DNA of 64,000 bases from Hibiscus mutabilis (GCA_019671005.1 CM033745.1:12762921-12826920), one strand, 5' to 3'; shown: positions 1 to 12,516, counted from the first letter of the stretch. Made by a program: numbers and translations. Notes: generated from the letters alone by a model not told the origin.

Positions 1-360
1 TGATCAGCGAGTGTGACAAGATTGTCCAGCCTTTGGCCAAGATTCATCCATGCTTCCCAGGTGAAGAGCTCAACAATTAGACCTACGTGGACATGTTGTG
101 GTTTTTAGGTCCGAATCAAAGTAATGCCTTGAACAACCGCGTTACTTTTGGCCCGAAAGTAACGTGCATCCTTTTTAAAAAGGCAACTATGTCACTTTCT
201 ATCTACTTTCAATAAAATGAACGTTTTCTATATTCCCTTCTCAAATGGAAAACATAACATTCATTCCATTCATTATTTAATTGTTTATTATTTCATGTCA
301 GAAGCTATTCCTTTCTATGCCCAATGTATACTTTCAAACTCGTGTAGGCCCCTTAGTATA

Positions 361-1420
361 AAATGTATGAATGATTCGGAACCTAATCCTGAGGTGGATT
401 TCGAGCGACCCACCTGTTTAGCAGAGATCGATGAGGAAGATGACGAGGTCCCAGATGAGTTACTAAGGCTAATGGAAACTGAGGAAAAACAAATCCTGCC
501 GCATCAAAAAGAAGTAGAGATTTTGAATTTGGGGACTAACGAAGAAAAGAAAGAGGTGAAGATCGACAGTACCCTGTCGACGAAGGTTAGAAAAGACTTG
601 TTGGAACTACTTCTAGAATTTAAGGATGTGTTTGCATGGACGTATCAAGATATGCTAGGTCTAAACATGGATATCATGGTACACAAGCTCCCTATAAGGC
701 CAGAATGTAATTCTGTCCAGCAAAAGCTCGAAGGATGAGAACAGACATGTTGCTGAAAGTTAGGGAAGAAGTACAGAAACAGTTAGAAGCAAGGTTCCTG
801 AAGGTTTCCAAATATCGAGAATGGGTAGCCAACATAGTACCAGTACCAAAAAGGATGGGAAGGTACGTATGTGCGTGAATTATAGGGACCTTAATAGGGC
901 AAGCCCTAAGGATAACTTCCCCTTGCCCCATATTGATACACTAGTTGACAACACCATTGAAAAATGCTTGGTTCTCATTCATGGATGGTTTTTCGGGATA
1001 CAATCAGATTAAAATGCACTCGAAGACATAGAAAAGACTACTTTTGTGACCATGTAGGGTACGTTTTTCTACAAGGTGATGCCTTTCGGGTTAAAGAACG
1101 CTGGGGTAACCTATTAAAAAGCCATGGTGACCTTGTTCCATGACATGATGTATAAAGAGATTGAGGTGTATGTGGATGACATGATAGCCAAGTCTCGAAC
1201 TGAGGAGGAACACATCCAAAATTTACGAAAACTCTTCTGGAGGCTTAGAAAATACCAGTTGAAGCTTAACCCCGCCAAATGTACCTTCGCAGTTACATCT
1301 GGGAAACTCTTGGGTTTTGTGGTAAGCTAGAAAGGAATCGAGATCGACCTTGATAAGGTGAAAGCAATCCCAGAACTCCCGCCACACCAAACTTAAAAAG
1401 AAAGTCTGAAGATTTTTGGG
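361..1420 (+). pseudogene. Ty3/gypsy reverse transcriptase (broken)
   Basis: The segment from about 598 (LLEFKDVFAWTYQDM) is the usual lead-in to plant Ty3/gypsy reverse transcriptase, followed by MVHKLPIRPECNSVQQKL. A frame change near 735 and another near 846 lead into VNYRDLNRASPKDNFPLP (from ~874). The catalytic YVDDMIA motif is at about 1168-1190, with LNPAKCTFAVTSGKLLGF after it. An in-frame stop follows at ~1328 and more breaks occur between 1010 and 1124. The enzyme would copy element RNA into DNA, but this copy cannot make a full protein. Confidence 0.9.
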
Positions 1421-2669
1421 AAGGTTGAACTGCATCTCTCGGTTCATCTCTCAATTGACCAAGAAATATGATCCCGTCTTCAGATTGCTCTGGAAGAATA
1501 ATCTGGGAGTTTGGGATGAAGATTGGCAGCAAGTTCTAGAAGAGATCAAGAAGTATTTGACCAACGCTCTGATCTTGGTGGCGCCAGTTCCGGATAGGCC
1601 GTTAGTCCTGTACTTGGCAGTTTTTGAAAATTCAATAGGTTTTGTGTTGGGGCAACAGAACGACTCTGGCAAGAAAGAAAGGGTGATTTACTACTTAAGC
1701 AAGAAGTTCACTGAGTGTGAAACGCGATACCCTTTGATCCAAAAGCTGTGTTTTGCCTTGGTATGGGCCACGAAACGACTTAGGCAATACATGTTGTATA
1801 ACACCACATGCTTATTTTCTCGAATAAATCCATTGAAATTTTTGATGGAAGCACCAGCGCTAATCAGGAAAATAAACCTTTGGCAAATGCTACTGTCAGA
1901 ATTCGATATTGTTTATGTGAGCCAAAAAGCGGTAAAAGGAAGTGTGGTGGTAGATCTTTTGGCAAGTCGTGCCTCGGATAACTATGAGCCGTTGGATTTT
2001 AGCTTCCGAGATGAAGATTTGATTGGTGCATTGTTCAAGGAAAAGCCTGTCACGGAGGGAGAGGGTTGGAACCTTTACTTTGATGGTGCATCTAATGCCT
2101 TAGGCCATAGAATATGGGCAGTGTTAATTTTTCCCTAAGAAACCTACTACCCCTTTACAAGTAGGTTGGAATTCTTTTGCACCAATTACGTAGCCGAATA
2201 TAAGGCTTGTGCTATAGGACTCCGCACGACCATAGAAAGGAAAGTTAAGGTACTTCAATTTTTCAGATACTCGTCCTTAGTGATCTACCAACTCCAAAAG
2301 GAGTAGGAGACTAGAGATCCAAAATTGATCAAGTATTACGAATTGATTCAAGAGTTGGTCAAAGATTTGGAAGAAATTAGTTTTGCCTACTTGCCGATGG
2401 AGGATAATCAGATGGCTAATACCCTAGCAACCTTGGCCGTTGTGTTTGAATTAAGCCCGAAGGCTGAGATAAAGCCAATCGAGATGCAGAATTTTGAGGT
2501 ACCAGTCCACTGGTATAGTTTGGAGGAGGAAGAGGATGGTAATCCAAGGTGTCATGATATCCTCCAATACATCAAGTTCCAGGCTTACCCTAAAGGGGCC
2601 AACGATAACGATAAAATAACTATCCAAAGGCTAGCATCGGGGTGTATCCTTGACGGAGAGATTTTGTAA
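1416..2669 (+). pseudogene. Ty3/gypsy RNase H, plus second (archaeal-type) RNase H, broken
   Basis: The open stretch 1416-2138 covers the RT connection and first RNase H: SRFISQLTKKYDPVFRLL, then PLVLYLAVFENSIGFVLGQ, then VIYYLSKKFTECETRYPL. It ends inside a second RNase H-like domain beginning LYFDGASNALG. That domain continues in other frames (YKACAIGL-like residues near 2200) and in 2325-2669, with LIQELVKDLEEISFAYLPM and NQMANTLATLAV. The paired RNase H domains are why I place the element in the Tat group. Stops at ~2137 and ~2305 break it. Confidence 0.85.
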
Positions 2670-2689
2670 AAAAAAAAAGCAAAGATCAG

Positions 2690-3790
2690 ATGTTTTTAAG
2701 ATGTGTCAATGCTCGAGAAGTTGAAACTATTTTAGCCGAGGTCCACGGAGGATTGTGTGGAACCCACGCCAATGGATTCTCAATGGCTAGAAAAGTCATG
2801 CGATATGGCTACTTTTGGTCGACCATGGAGGGAGATTGCATCAGCGATGCAAAGAAGTGCCACAAATGTCAGATCTATGTCGATAAGATACACTCCCTGC
2901 CAGTGCCACTCTACGCCATGAATTCACCTTTGCTTTTTGCGGCTTGGGAATAGATGTTATTGGTCAGATACAACTGAAGGCTTCTAATGGACGTCGCTTC
3001 ATCTTAGTAGCTATCGATTACTTCACCAAATAGGTAGAGGTCACCTCGTATGCTAACATCACAAAGGCAACAGTTTGCAAGTTCTTAAAGAAATAAATTA
3101 TATGTCTCTATGGTCTGCCCAAAGGGATCATCACTGAAAATGCTTCCAACTTGAATAACAAGATGATGACCGAAGTATGCGAGTAGTTCAAAATAGTCTA
3201 CCATAATTATACCGCCTATCGCCCCAAGATGAATGATGTAGTAGAGGTGGCAAATAAAAATATCAAAAAGATTATAGCTAAGACCACAGAGACTTTCAAA
3301 GATTGGAATGAAAATCTACCATTTTCTCTATTTTTCTATCGAACTTTTATGAGAACCTCCACAGAGCAACGCCGTACTCCTTGGTGTATGGCACGGAGGC
3401 AATATTACCCATTGAGGTAGAGATCCCATTGCTTCGAATTTTGAACGAAGTAAAGTTGGATGAAGCTGAATGGTTGCAAGCTAGGATTGATCAGTTAAAC
3501 CTCATTGAAGAAAAAAGACTGAAGGTCATCTCCCACAGTCAAATGTATCAGAAGAGGATGATGCGAGCTTATAAAAAAAAGTTTCGCCCGAGGGAATTTT
3601 GAGAGAGGGATCTGGTGCTTAGGAGGATCTTATTGAATCAAAAGGACTTCCGGGGGGAAGTGGATGCCCAATTGGGAAGGGGCCCTATGTTGTGAAAAAA
3701 GCTTTCTCTAGCGGAGTGTTAATCCTAGCAGAGATGGATGGAAAAGAGTTGAGCAATCCCATAAACTTAGACTCTGCCAAAAAATACTAA
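2690..3790 (+). pseudogene. Ty3/gypsy integrase (broken)
   Basis: Positions 2690-2953 encode the HHCC zinc-binding region: EVHGGLCGTHANG supplies the histidines and KKCHKCQIY the cysteines. The core follows from ~2990 (FILVAIDYFTK), then HNYTAYRPKMNDVVEVANKN (from ~3200), which is the region holding the catalytic glutamate in intact copies, then TPWCMA and VYGTEAILPIEVEIP. The C-terminal part ends NLDSAKKY with a TAA at 3788-3790. Stops at ~2951, ~3031, ~3094 and ~3184 and a frameshift near 3385 disable it. Confidence 0.88.
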
Positions 3791-4780
3791 GCCTGAGAAG
3801 AGAGAAAAAACAAAAAAAAGAAAAAAAAAAGAGAAGAAAAAAAGAAGGAAAAAAAGAAAAGAAAAAGAAAGAAAATTAGGGTTCAAGGTGAAAACCTGAA
3901 AATGGGCGTCTTAAAACTAAATGAGGATCTGAATTGAAAATCCGAAAAAGATTGTTCAGGTAAACTAAAATTTTGGCATCTGACTAGCAAGCTTCGCTCC
4001 AGTTGAGAAATGATGCTCTGATCCTCGGGAGTAACAATCAAGAGCGGCAAGTGAGATGTCTACCCCGGTCGATGGGTTCTCATCATTCATGCAGTCATAT
4101 GTATCTTTTCCATTTTTCATGTTTGCCATGACTTTCAAAATCATCCCAGTATTTCTTTAAGCATTAATGAAAACCTTTTTATTTCCATTGTCTATTTCCT
4201 ATGCATTCCCCGGATAAATTGACATAGATCATAAAAAAGTAAAGGATTTCTCAGCATTACTATGATTTAGCCTATTGAGTGCAGGTTGTCTTCGGATTGA
4301 GGATGAAGGATAACGAGATGTCGTAGCCTCTTGATATCCAAAGAGCTAGAGGCAAAAACCCAGAAGGGCGCCCAAAGAAAAGAAAAGTAGAAAAAGAAAA
4401 AGAAGAAAAAACAGAAAAGGAAAGAAAAAATAAGAAAGCAACAAAAAATAAAAAAAAGAAAAAGAAGAAAAGAAGAAGAAAAAAAAGAAGAAAAAGAAAA
4501 AAAGGAAATGAAAGAGAAAAAGCTCTAAGTGAAAACCAGAATAGGGCGCTTGGAGGAAAGGAAATCTCTAAAGTGAAAACCTGAAAAGACATCTTAGAGC
4601 AGAAGTTTGAGGGTTAGGAAAAAGGGACATAGAGGGAGAACCTGAGTGAAAGGTTGGGCACAGCAGTTACCAATAAGAGAAGAGAAAAACAAAAGAAGAT
4701 CAAAGTTGAGGGACCAAGAGGAGAAAGTTTCCAAGAAAGTTATGATTCATGCATCACACTTAGTTAGATATCCCTAAGTT
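3791..4780 (+). other. Purine-rich spacer between pol and 3' LTR
   Basis: Long A/G runs (3796-3880 and 4375-4530) alternate with short mixed stretches that repeat the wording GTGAAAACC-TGAAAA (near 3888, 4570). I see no conserved domain. The open minus frame across 4272-4592 is only poly-Phe/Ser/Leu made by the A/G run. Tat-type elements often carry a long spacer here. Confidence 0.6.
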
Positions 4781-4870
4781 AGGAGCATGCTAACTCACAT
4801 CATCATAGTATTTCATCTTTTTTCACAGATATTTAAACGAAAAATTAAAGAACTGGAAAAGGGCTGCAAG

Positions 4871-5166
4871 CGAAGGATTTCGAACTTGCAACATCATGAT
4901 TTCAGAGCGAAGGAAGCAGATACTCATAGCTCAAGGATTTTGGGCAAAGGATTTCGAACCCGCAACATCAGGATTTCAGAGCGAAGGAGGCAAATACTCA
5001 TATCTCAAGGATTTTAGGCGAGGGATTTCGAACTTGCAACATCAGGATTTCAGAGCGAAGAAGGCAAATACTCATAGCTCAAGGATTTTAGGCGAAGAAT
5101 TTCAAAGTCGCCACATCAAGACTTTGGAGCGAAAGAGGCAGATACTCATAGCTCTAGATTTCAAGA
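4871..5166 (+). repeat. Four tandem copies of a ~74-bp unit
   Basis: The start AAGGATTTCGAAC or a close variant falls at 4873, 4947, 5021 and 5095, an exact 74-bp spacing. Each unit also has CAACATCAGGATTTCAGAGCG and ACTCATAGCTCAAGGATTTT. The last copy is the most diverged. The array lies just before the 3' LTR. Confidence 0.9.
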
Positions 5167-5266
5167 AGAGGAAAAAAGGAACTCGCAACTTGGAATATTC
5201 AAACAGGGAAGTCAGATAAAATTAATGCTTATGGTCTTTGCTTTATCCTTGTTCCACAAGGATAAG

Positions 5267-5280
5267 TAAAGAGGGGCAGC
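5267..5280 (+). promoter_or_regulatory. Polypurine tract (plus-strand primer site)
   Basis: GTAAAGAGGGGCAGC lies immediately before the LTR start TGTAATTAC at 5281, as expected for the plus-strand priming site of an LTR retrotransposon. Confidence 0.8.
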
Positions 5281-8200
5281 TGTAATTACTAATTTTAATC
5301 CGGGGTGTTAACCTGTTTTACTCTTTTCGTCGATGTTGTAATAATGGGCCTTCTTTTATATGCCACCGTTATCTATTGTCTATTTTAAGAAACAAAACAT
5401 AAAAAAGATTGTGCTATGGTTAAATTAAAAAGAAATGGAATTGAAAAACATTATGATAATTGGTTCTAATTGCGGTTATCACATTTTAGTTATCATTATT
5501 ATTGTTATTATATTATGTATATAAGTATTATTAAACAAGAATATGAAAACTCAAAAAACAAAAAGGGAGAAGAACTAAATAAGTTAGATAAACATATCCC
5601 AAAATAAATAAGTAAAGGCCCGAGTTCATTAAACAAATGTCCATTTACAATCAAAACCTAAAAATATTACATCAGCCCAGCTAATAAGGCCCAAACCCAA
5701 TAGCCTTAACAAAACCCTAATTTGTTATCTATCTATTTTCGCGCAGCTAGCTCCCAGCCGTTAGATCTCGGGTAGATCTAATAGCCCGAGATCAAGGCAG
5801 AGAAGATTCCATAGCCTCCACGCGCCCACACAGCCGTCTCTTTGGCTATTCACACGCCCACGCGCCCATCTTTTTGGCTCTCCACGCGCGCGTGCGGTTC
5901 ACGTCTAACCTCTCAACTCCTCCACACCGTCTTCCACGATTCAGCCTCTCCCATTCGAGAGTAAGCAACGCATAATAATAGAAAAACAGGGCATCAGATA
6001 ACCTAAACAGGTAAAAATAATTTTAGAATACCAGATGAATACAAATAAGAAATTTAGAGCAATCAATGGAGGATTTTTATTCTGTTTTTCCTATTTCTAA
6101 AATTATGTAAATCAATGGCTATATAACAAAAGCCCAAAACATTGTAAATCCTAGTTCGAAATAGGGGGAATTTTCAGATTAAGCAATATGAATCAAAGAA
6201 CCTTCAGAGGTATATCCATCTTCTCTACTTTATTTTTTCGAATATAAAAAATGAAGGGGAAGAGCAAAGGATTAGTGTTTCGTACCTTTTCAATCTTCGG
6301 TCACCGTTGTAAGGATGGCTGAGGTGGGTGTTACCAAGGAACAACACCGTCATCTTGGACATTTTGCCTTCTTGAGTTTAGGGATTTGAAATCTTTGGGT
6401 GTTTTTAGCAAGAAAAAATAAGGGTTTTCAAAGGTTTTGCTTCGGTTTTTATAGATTTGAGGAGTGGATGGTTTGTATTTTTTGAATCGGTGTTGGGTTT
6501 CGAAACCAAAGTGGAAAAGGGTTTTTTTGGATAAGTTTAGGATTCACTGGCCGCCGGTGAGCGGTGACTGACGTGGCGGCATACGATGAAAAGGATACTG
6601 AATTCTAATGTTTACGGTGGACGGTGGTGGCTTATAGTTTCGTACCCAGATGTTCATAGGGAATGGAATGAACACCCAGTGTGTTCATCCGTTTTTGGGA
6701 GTTTGATCCAAAAAAGGTAAGGTGATAAAGGTTTTTTGGTGTTTAAGTTCAGAGGATTCGATTCTGTTTGAGGGGGTTTTTTTTTTTGAAAAAGTGGCGA
6801 AAAGTTTTAAATTTAGATTGAAAGGTCTTTTTTATACACCGTCTTAAAATAAAAATGGGTAATTCCCTTTTAGGTGCTTCCACCCTTCTGAAATATCGCC
6901 CGCAACCATTCCTTCATTGATAATTATACCCACGATCCCCCTTTTAAAAATGGGATAATTACATTTTAAATTCCTCCGCCCTTTGATAATAATCCCGACA
7001 ATCCTTTCGTTTTTTAAACCCCGACCTTGGTCCCTGGTTTTCTTTATCTTTGCCATATCGTTTTCCCCTTTTCTACATATTTAATTTTTGCCCAGCTCTA
7101 CTGCTTTTCTTCAATTTCCGTGCCTTTTGCACATGTTTGTTTTCTTTTTTACCTTGTTATGATTTAGATGTGTGTGACATGTATATAGTTTTTATGTATA
7201 GTTGTTTATAATACATATATAATATGGTATTGTGTGATGTCACTTGTAGATATTACTATGTGATATGTTTAAAATATGTCATATACATTTCACATGTTAA
7301 ACCTATTCTATTATCCCCGTGAATGTATATTTTATTTTCATGTTATTTGTTCCATTTTAGATAGTAGGTCCTTAGAATTTAATTTAATTATTTTAAAATA
7401 TACCCTTGGCATAACGGGGTGTGTATTTAGATTAATTAAACTAAATATAGGCTCTTTAGATTGCTTGAAGTTTAGTTTTGGGCCTTTTAGGATAGTTTAG
7501 GATAATTTAATTTAATTAATCTAAAGTGTGCGCCCGACTTATTAGGGCATAATCTTTAAATTAATTAAATTAGGTTTAAGATTAGATTTTTAGAGCCATA
7601 GTTAGATTTAAGGCTTGAATTAGTTTAATCAATTTAAATTTATCATTAACTTATTGGGATAAATGTTAAATTCATTGAGGTAATTGAATAGCTTTTAACT
7701 ACCCCTTAGGATAAAATTGACAAAGCTTAGGTGAACACTTAATTCAAATTAAGATTCAATTAATTTGATTCGCTTTAAATAGAATCCTTGACTTATTGGG
7801 ATACTAGTTTAAAATTAATCAAATTAATTATCGCTCAAAGATAATTTGTAAATCATTAGGAGTTCTTTTTAGGGGTAATTAATTTAGGGCTAATATTATA
7901 TTAACCTGGCTAATAATTAGACCACTAATTAAAGTTTCATAATTTGGGCCTTGTAGGTTAGGACTTTAATGGGCCTAGGGTTTTAATTTTCAAGCCCTTC
8001 TTTGCCATATATTCCTAATTGTCATTCATATGACCTTTGGCTTTATAATCGGGCATGGAATTCAATTAACTTAAACCTTAAGAATGAGGTATTTATTAGT
8101 TCCGATATTTGTGTCGTGACAGTCCTGGGATGTTGACCAAATAATTGAATTAATTCATACCGTCCGAAGGTAAACATTAATTAAAAGTTGACAAGTCATG

Positions 8201-8581
8201 CCATCATATTTAAATGCTTGCATCATGCATAAAGGTGATGTACGAAATGTGAACCATAAATTAACACAGCAGTCGGCTTTATTCTATGTCGGTTTAATCT
8301 ATGGTCCATTGTATCGTCATCGTTATTAATTAAACGTTTAATTAATTCGGACCCACCAATTTGACTAAGCCCACTTAACTAGAGCTCATACTCAATTGAG
8401 AACATTTAATTAATGTTAATTTGAATTTCATACATTTCCATCGATCAAAAGCAATATATGATTTGGTACCGATTTTGAGCGTTGTGGGGTGCTAACCCTT
8501 CCCCACACGTAACCAACTTCCGAACTCAATTCCCCGAGTCTCTGGTTTTCTGGTGTCCGGTCTACATTATCCAAGTGACCA
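5281..8581 (+). repeat. Long LTR of the Tat-like element
   Basis: It begins TGTAATTACT directly after the polypurine tract and ends CCAAGTGACCA, giving TG...CA ends and 3301 bp. GTGGCGACTCC follows at 8582, which resembles a primer-binding site. Inside are a GC-rich patch (5750-5950) with CACGCGCCCAC repeats, a CTAATAGCCCGAGATC inverted pair, and a very AT-rich part (7370-7930). No gene is visible; short open frames in it have no recognisable domain. No second LTR is available to confirm the limits. Confidence 0.65.
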
Positions 8582-8829
8582 GTGGCGACTCCAAGTCCTC
8601 CTATTTTCCAAAAGAAGAAAAAAGATTTTTCAACTTCAAAAAATGGTTGCTACAACTACATAAATTTTTATCAATTGAGTAAGAATTTCTATAGATTTTG
8701 CCTTAAATAAGAATTTGTTTCTTTGGATTATAAGAATTTTTGTAATTACACGTATTCTTACCAATTGAGTAAAACTTTATGCAGAATTATCTCATTTTAA
8801 CCGCACCGTAAGGGTTTCTCACCCTAGAA
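8582..8829. other. Flank after LTR with PBS-like start; no gene seen
   Basis: The first bases, TGGCGACTCC at 8583, look like the primer-binding site that normally follows a 5' LTR of this type. The rest is AT-rich with no recognisable domain. Confidence 0.4.
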
Positions 8830-9000
8830 CTACCATGGTCTCATGGCTGCGGGCTGTGCAAAATTTACTCCATCTGCCTCTCATCTCGGGCTTGTCGAGG
8901 CCAATGCTTTTCTCCAAGGATTACTTCTTGCTTTGTATACAATATAGCCCCCACGTAATTGTCCAAGGAGATGCAACAAACATTGTGAACCTGTTTTTGT
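8830..9000 (+). pseudogene. RNase H-like domain scrap
   Basis: Translated in pieces it reads LVEANAFLQGLLLAL, then after a one-base frame change near 8936, HVIVQGDATNIVN. The pattern is the reverse-transcriptase-like RNase H fold found in plant LINE-derived and host RNase H-like proteins (a variable AE/EA-containing helix, then a VxGD strand). Neither end is supported by other domains, so this is a relic. Confidence 0.5.
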
Positions 9001-9439
9001 TATGATATTAAAGAATATTGAACGTTTAAATTTATTTAATTTCACATTATTTTATATATTATACTGATAATAATATTAATTATTAACTAAATTAAACTAC
9101 ATAAATATCGTGTTTCGTTTTATTTTTATTTCTTTTCTTATTATATTTTCATTAATTCTAGTATGGGTTTAATGTAACGAGTTGTAGTTTATAAACGTAT
9201 CTCCATAGCCAAGTTTATGTCATGCATGACAAGGGAAACGAGGGCACGGCAGCAGCAACGGAATTAAAATCTTGACTTTAAAGCGTTTCTAATACAATAT
9301 TTCCCTAAAAGATTATAATCCAGTTCTTTTTTGGTTTAATCACTGTCATAGACGGTTCAAAGATATAAGGAGCCATGTGCAATTTATTAAAATGGACCCT
9401 TAATTTATAATAAAAATATAATTTATTTCAAATAAAGTA

Positions 9440-9764
9440 TCTTTAATTCAAAAATGTTAGATTACTCTCTTAAGCAACATAAAAATGACTTACACACATC
9501 TAAAAGTCCAACATTTTCACTTAAAAATGATGTTATTCATGCATATTATGAAGCAAAATCATCTACAATACTTTCGACGTCAACTTTTTCCAAAAGATCA
9601 GTCTCGATTGCCATCACAAAAATTCTATTTGGTCTTTCTTATGACATAGCTGTCTGTAAGTATGAGTTTACAAATTTCAATTTTGAAAAGCTTCGTTCTA
9701 CAGAAGAAACAATAATAGGAATAGTCAGTAAAACTCTATATGCAATTGTCGCATTTGGAAAGCA
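9440..9764 (-). pseudogene. hAT transposase fragment, dimerisation domain
   Basis: Read on minus from 9764 downward: NCFPNATIAYRVLLTIPII, then SSVERSFSKLKFVNSYL, a stop, then ERPNRIFVMAIETDLLEKV. SxERSFSKLK is the hallmark of the hAT C-terminal dimerisation domain. The plus-strand open frame at 9454-9774 is only the complement of this region. Together with 17984-18204 it makes a continuous transposase tail once the inserted element is set aside. Confidence 0.8.
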
Positions 9765-9996
9765 ATTAATGTAACGGCCCGAATTTCTTTGTCAATGTTG
9801 GGCTTGACCCTGGTTATGGACATGCGTGTTAGTTTACAAATTTCAATTTTGAAAAGCTTCGTTCTACAGAAGAAACAATAATAGGAATAGTCAGTAAAAC
9901 TCTATATGCAATTGTCGCATTTGGAAAGCAATTAATGTAACGGCCCGAATTTCTTTGTCAATGTTGGGCTTGACCCTGGTTATGGACATGCGTGTT
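9665..9996. repeat. 166-bp tandem duplication across hAT/LTR junction
   Basis: Copy 1 is 9665-9830 and copy 2 is 9831-9996, essentially identical. Each contains hAT sequence followed by the first 61 bases of the LTR. Both break points fall at AGTTT (AGTTTACAAA on the left, AGTTTGGGG on the right), so the duplication probably arose at 5-bp microhomology after the LTR element had inserted. Confidence 0.95.
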
Positions 9997-12516
9997 AGTT
10001 TGGGGAATCAGATCCCTTGGGCGAAGTTTGGGCCTTATTGGGTTAGAATTGAGCTTCAAAGGCTTGAATAGTGACCAATTTGTGAATAGGGGAGAAACTA
10101 GGATGTTTTATGTTGTAATTTTACCCCATTTCAAATAAAAGGCTGAAACTCATTTATGTTCCCTTGGCTTTCACGTGAAAAAAAATAGACAAGGTGAGAT
10201 AACCCACTTTCTCTTCATTTTTCTTCTCCCACACACCCTTTTCTCCATTTATTCTTTCAAGCCTTGTTCCAACAACGACGATCAAAGCTTCCCCTAATCA
10301 TTTCTTCTATTCAAGACTCAAATTTTAAGTATGTTTTTCCCTATCTATTGAGCTTCAAGAAAAGATTAATATCTTGTGGAAAGGTGAGTTTTTCTACAAA
10401 TGTGTTTTTAAAGAAATTGGGGGTTTTAAGAGCTTCAACCCATTTATCTTGTAACAATTCGTAGTTGAATATCCCCATGGTTGCTAATTCAAGCCTTGAC
10501 TCATTTTCGTGTTGGCATGGCAAGGAAAGGTGTTTTGGCGGTTCCTCCAAGCTTGAGTCAAAGAAAGAAAGTGGAAGGGTTTAACTTGGAAGCTTGCTTT
10601 CAGATTTCTAGCTAAAGGTCAATACATCTCTGACTCATACACTTCTTGAATATCATAAAGTGATTGCTTTGCTTGGTTTGTGGTTTAAGATTGCTAGCTT
10701 GGAGTTAAGGTAGCTGAGAGCCTTATTAATGGTAAATCACGGATTAAGTGTTAGCAAGGTGTAAAAATGGTAGTAAATCGCCCTAAACAACTTCCATAAG
10801 ATGTAAGATTGAGATTATGGGTTAAAAGTTACGTTGTGGGGGCTTGGGAAGTGACTTCCTAAGCCTTGGAAGCCTTTTCTAGGCTTCAGTATCGATACAC
10901 GATGAGTCGGTATCGATACGATATGTTCTGATTGATGAACAAAGGCTTTTTGTAAAGGGCATATCGATACCCTTTGGGTGGGTATTGATACCACTATTTC
11001 ATTAAAATTCATGTAGCAAAAGTTGGTATCGGTACCTAATAGGGGTGTATCAATACCAGGTATCGATACCCAATGGGGTGTATCGATACCAGGGGTGCAT
11101 CAATACCCAATGGGGGTGTATTGATACCAGGTATCGATACCCACTGTGCAATCTACCCAAAAATGTCAACTTTCGCCCGAAGGGCTGGAAAATTATATCA
11201 TTCGATCCAATAGACCCCTAATGGCCTAAAATGAATTGTAAAACTGAGAATCGAGTCTTAATACTCACATATGAGAGTAACGTGAAATATCTTGGTAAAT
11301 GATGACTTGACATAGATGTGATGGCTAGTGTTATGCTTTAGGGCATTTGTTGATGGCTTGGCTTGGTGCCACTTACCTCTTGGTGAGGTGTATTAATGCT
11401 CGTGGAGCATGTATTACCGTATGATTGTTGTAAAAGAATCTGGATGTCCTAGTGTCTATACTATGGTACTTATATAAGGGGATGTGTACTTCGGGCAGAG
11501 TGATCAAGTACATCCCACGTACCCATGAGCTGAGAGATATGGGTGCGGTTAGAAACCTGTCAGTGTCTATGGTGATCTGGATAAGGTAATTAACCTGGTT
11601 GGCTGAGTGATCTTAGGTAAAGAATACTTGTGGCTAATGTGATCCAAGTATGTCTAGGACGTATCCGTGGCTATGATGATTTAGATATGGTCTATTGGCC
11701 TGACGACTGTGTGAACACGGGTAACCCGACGACTGCGTGAGCATGGGTAAGTAGGGCTTCGTGGGCCTTATTGTGGATGATGTATGGATGTATGTATGTT
11801 GTGTGGTTGCTATAGATTGATAGCTTATGCACCCTATGTCTGAGTTACCAGGGTATGAAATATATTAACTCGATGTCTGTGTGAGCTTAAGTATCTCGAT
11901 TGGCTATGTGATCTCGAGTATGGTAATATGTAGAGTAACTTGTATGACTTCTTGTAGACTTGTTGATGACTTGAGATAGGTGATCTAAGAACTCTAGCTA
12001 GTGTAGGCTAAACGATATCTCATAGATAGTGGAAGCCTTATATATGCTCTCTTGACTATATTTATCTTGCATGCTTATTTTATGATAATCACGAATTGTG
12101 GTAGAGTAGAAATGTACCACTGAGCTTTGTTAGCTCAGCGTACGGATGTGTGTTTTTTCCGTGCGTAGGTTGATAGGTCACCCTTTGGTGGAGCTCGTCG
12201 AGGAAGATTTCCCAGCACTGCCTTCGCTTCAGAGTACCTCACTTGTTCTTTTAGTTTGGGCTAATGTATTCATAAGACATTGACAGTGTTATGTGTAACT
12301 CTATTTGAAATATTATTTTGGTTTACGGTGTTTTAAACTCGGAGCTCCTGTTTTGTAAACTTATTTAAATGCTTATTTACTTTAATGGATTTATTAATGT
12401 TTAATGCTTTTAAATGATTGCTAAACTTATGGTTTTAAATTGGGAATTTGATGGCTCAATTTTGGGGTGACCCCAAATGTAGTACTTCAGATTTAGACTA
12501 GGATCGGGGTATTACA
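9936..12516 (+). repeat. 5' LTR of gag-only Ty3/gypsy element
   Basis: The continuous LTR runs from TGTAACGGCC at 9936 (an extra 166-bp copy of its start begins at 9770) to GGGTATTACA at 12516. It contains the palindrome cluster at ~10885-11150. Compared with the 3' LTR it keeps about 430 bp (about 11150-11580) that the other has lost. Confidence 0.9.
10885..11150 (+). repeat. TATCGATAC palindrome cluster (5' LTR)
   Basis: At least ten exact or one-off copies of GGTATCGATACC are present, mostly alternating with CAATGGGGTG. They recur at matching places in the 3' LTR and in an inverted LTR at 54.9-55.3 kb. Confidence 0.9.

Larger units (their letters stand above)
1..8581 (+). mobile_element. 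Ty3/gypsy retrotransposon, Tat-like, 5' truncated by window
   Basis: The stretch holds, in order, degenerate reverse transcriptase, RNase H, a second RNase H start, integrase, a purine-rich spacer, a 74-bp tandem repeat, a polypurine tract and a long LTR. That order is Ty3/gypsy. The second RNase H-like start (LYFDGASNALG near 2073) after the first RNase H is the mark of the Tat/Ogre group with dual RNase H. Bases 1-216 belong to the element but I recognise no domain there. The element is dead: the reading frame is broken by many stops and frameshifts. Gag and protease lie outside the window. Confidence 0.88.

Noticed and set aside
4272..4592. 106-codon minus open frame
   Set aside because: It is poly-Phe/Leu/Ser made by the complement of an A/G run; not protein-like.
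9454..9774. 106-codon plus open frame
   Set aside because: It is the complement of the hAT dimerisation domain, which reads clearly on minus (SVERSFSKLK).
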